From: Chitinophagaceae bacterium
GTDB taxonomy: Bacteria; Bacteroidota; Bacteroidia; Chitinophagales; Chitinophagaceae
Assembly: GCA_016721085.1 (NCBI GenBank)
Contig: JADKJI010000018.1
Location: forward strand, 1-38,484
Length of the DNA: 38,484 nucleotides
Direction of reading: 5' to 3'
The notes under the pieces were generated by a model. It saw only the letters and a program-made list of their open reading frames with translations, was not told the origin of the DNA and made no database searches. Positions 38,106 to 38,484 of the stretch are shown here, piece after piece; the first letter of the stretch is position 1, and each line of letters begins with the position of its first letter. The position numbers and the translations under genes are program-made.

Positions 38106-38484
38106 ATGAAAAATAGCATAATCGTTTTTGCAATTCTTCTGGGATACTCATCTGTATTAAGTCAGAATGTTGGTATTGGAACATTAACACCTGTGGCGAG
38201 ATTGCATGTGGCAGATAGTGGAGTAGTATTTACAGGACCTGCTACAGTGTTACCAAGTACTTCTTTCGGACCACCAATATCGATCCAAGGAACAAGAATG
38301 ATGTGGTATCCACAAGAAAGCATCATGGAGAGCCGGTTACGTCTCTGGCTTTGCTTGGAATAAAGATTATGTTGGTGATTACTCCGCTACTAATTTCAAT
38401 AATTTGGCAAGTGGTTCAGCATCATCCAGTTTTGGAGTTCAAACTTCAGCTATTGGGGGAGGTTCTGTAAGTTTTGGTAATTCA
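38106..38484 (+). CDS. Fibre-like surface protein, 5' part (runs off the window)
   Basis: 'MKNSIIVFAILLGYSSVLSQ' signal peptide followed by 'NVGIGTLTPVARLHVADSGV', the same N-terminal pattern as the two fibre genes at 18-20 kb. Then 'ISIQGTRMMWYPQ', an indel near 38318, and 'AGYVSGFAWNKDYVGDYS' leading into 'LASGSASSSFGVQTSAIGGG' and 'SVSFGN'. This Ser/Gly/Ala unit resembles the head repeats of trimeric autotransporter-type adhesins. The family usually ends in an S74 chaperone, outside the window. It starts one base after the previous stop, like the pair at 19262/19264. Confidence 0.82.

Noticed and set aside
1..38484. tRNA, rRNA, insertion sequence, toxin-antitoxin or defence genes
   Set aside because: Looked for cloverleaf-like segments with conserved T-arm sequence, transposase motifs, and small gene pairs; nothing convincing was seen by eye.

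Overview
The window is chromosomal DNA of a Bacteroidota bacterium, most likely Chitinophagaceae or a close Sphingobacteriia-like relative. Evidence: protein families typical of that group (SlyD-like FKBP, DUF1343/NamZ, DUF4397 lipoprotein, TPR-containing HisKA_3 sensor kinases, secreted proteins beginning 'QNVGIGT-TP-KLDV', S74 chaperone tail); the Bacteroidota -7 promoter box TAnnTTTG in front of several genes; weak Shine-Dalgarno signals. Almost every gene, including housekeeping ones (pntB, fmt, pepT, an rsmF-like gene), is broken by one-base indels with conserved protein continuing in the next frame. I read this mainly as uncorrected sequencing or assembly error, so broken genes are annotated as one CDS spanning their pieces; exact ends of such genes are approximate.

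Layout. 0-3 kb (+): pntB 3' part and an RsmF-like rRNA methyltransferase. 3-9.9 kb: LysM/RlpA-like envelope protein (+), DUF1080 protein and fmt (-), NarL-type response regulator (+), NamZ-like muramidase (-), FKBP isomerase (+), small membrane protein (-). 10-13.9 kb (+): pepT, SPFH/stomatin protein, DUF4397 lipoprotein, PepSY-like secreted protein. 13.8-17.9 kb (-): ATP-grasp enzyme, class I glutamine amidotransferase, SGNH hydrolase, second NarL-type regulator. 18.2-20.8 kb (+): two paralogous fibre-like secreted proteins. 21.2-29.3 kb (-): four tandem paralogous TPR sensor histidine kinases. 29.5-35.1 kb (+): M19-dipeptidase-like secreted protein, a secreted protein with a Pro-rich linker, and an astacin-like metalloprotease, closed by an intrinsic terminator. 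35.2-38.5 kb (+): small secreted protein, an LVIVD/fibre/S74 surface protein, and the start of another fibre-like protein.

The most distinctive non-coding content is a family of about ten intergenic elements built as concentric ('Russian-doll') inverted repeats. Each layer consists of degenerate 7-9 nt 'words' (ACGCGGAG, GTTCCAATA, TAGGGAAG, CTTAAGG, CACTAAGGA types). The same words are reused in different layers of different elements. They occupy nearly every longer intergenic gap in the first 21 kb, and several neighbouring genes appear to take their last codons and stop from a repeat arm. The 21-38 kb half has none after 21.13 kb.

Functionally the region is dominated by envelope and secreted proteins plus signalling: two response regulators resembling each other and four resembling kinases, with no kinase-regulator pair adjacent. 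No rRNA, tRNA, CRISPR array, transposase or prophage structural module was seen.
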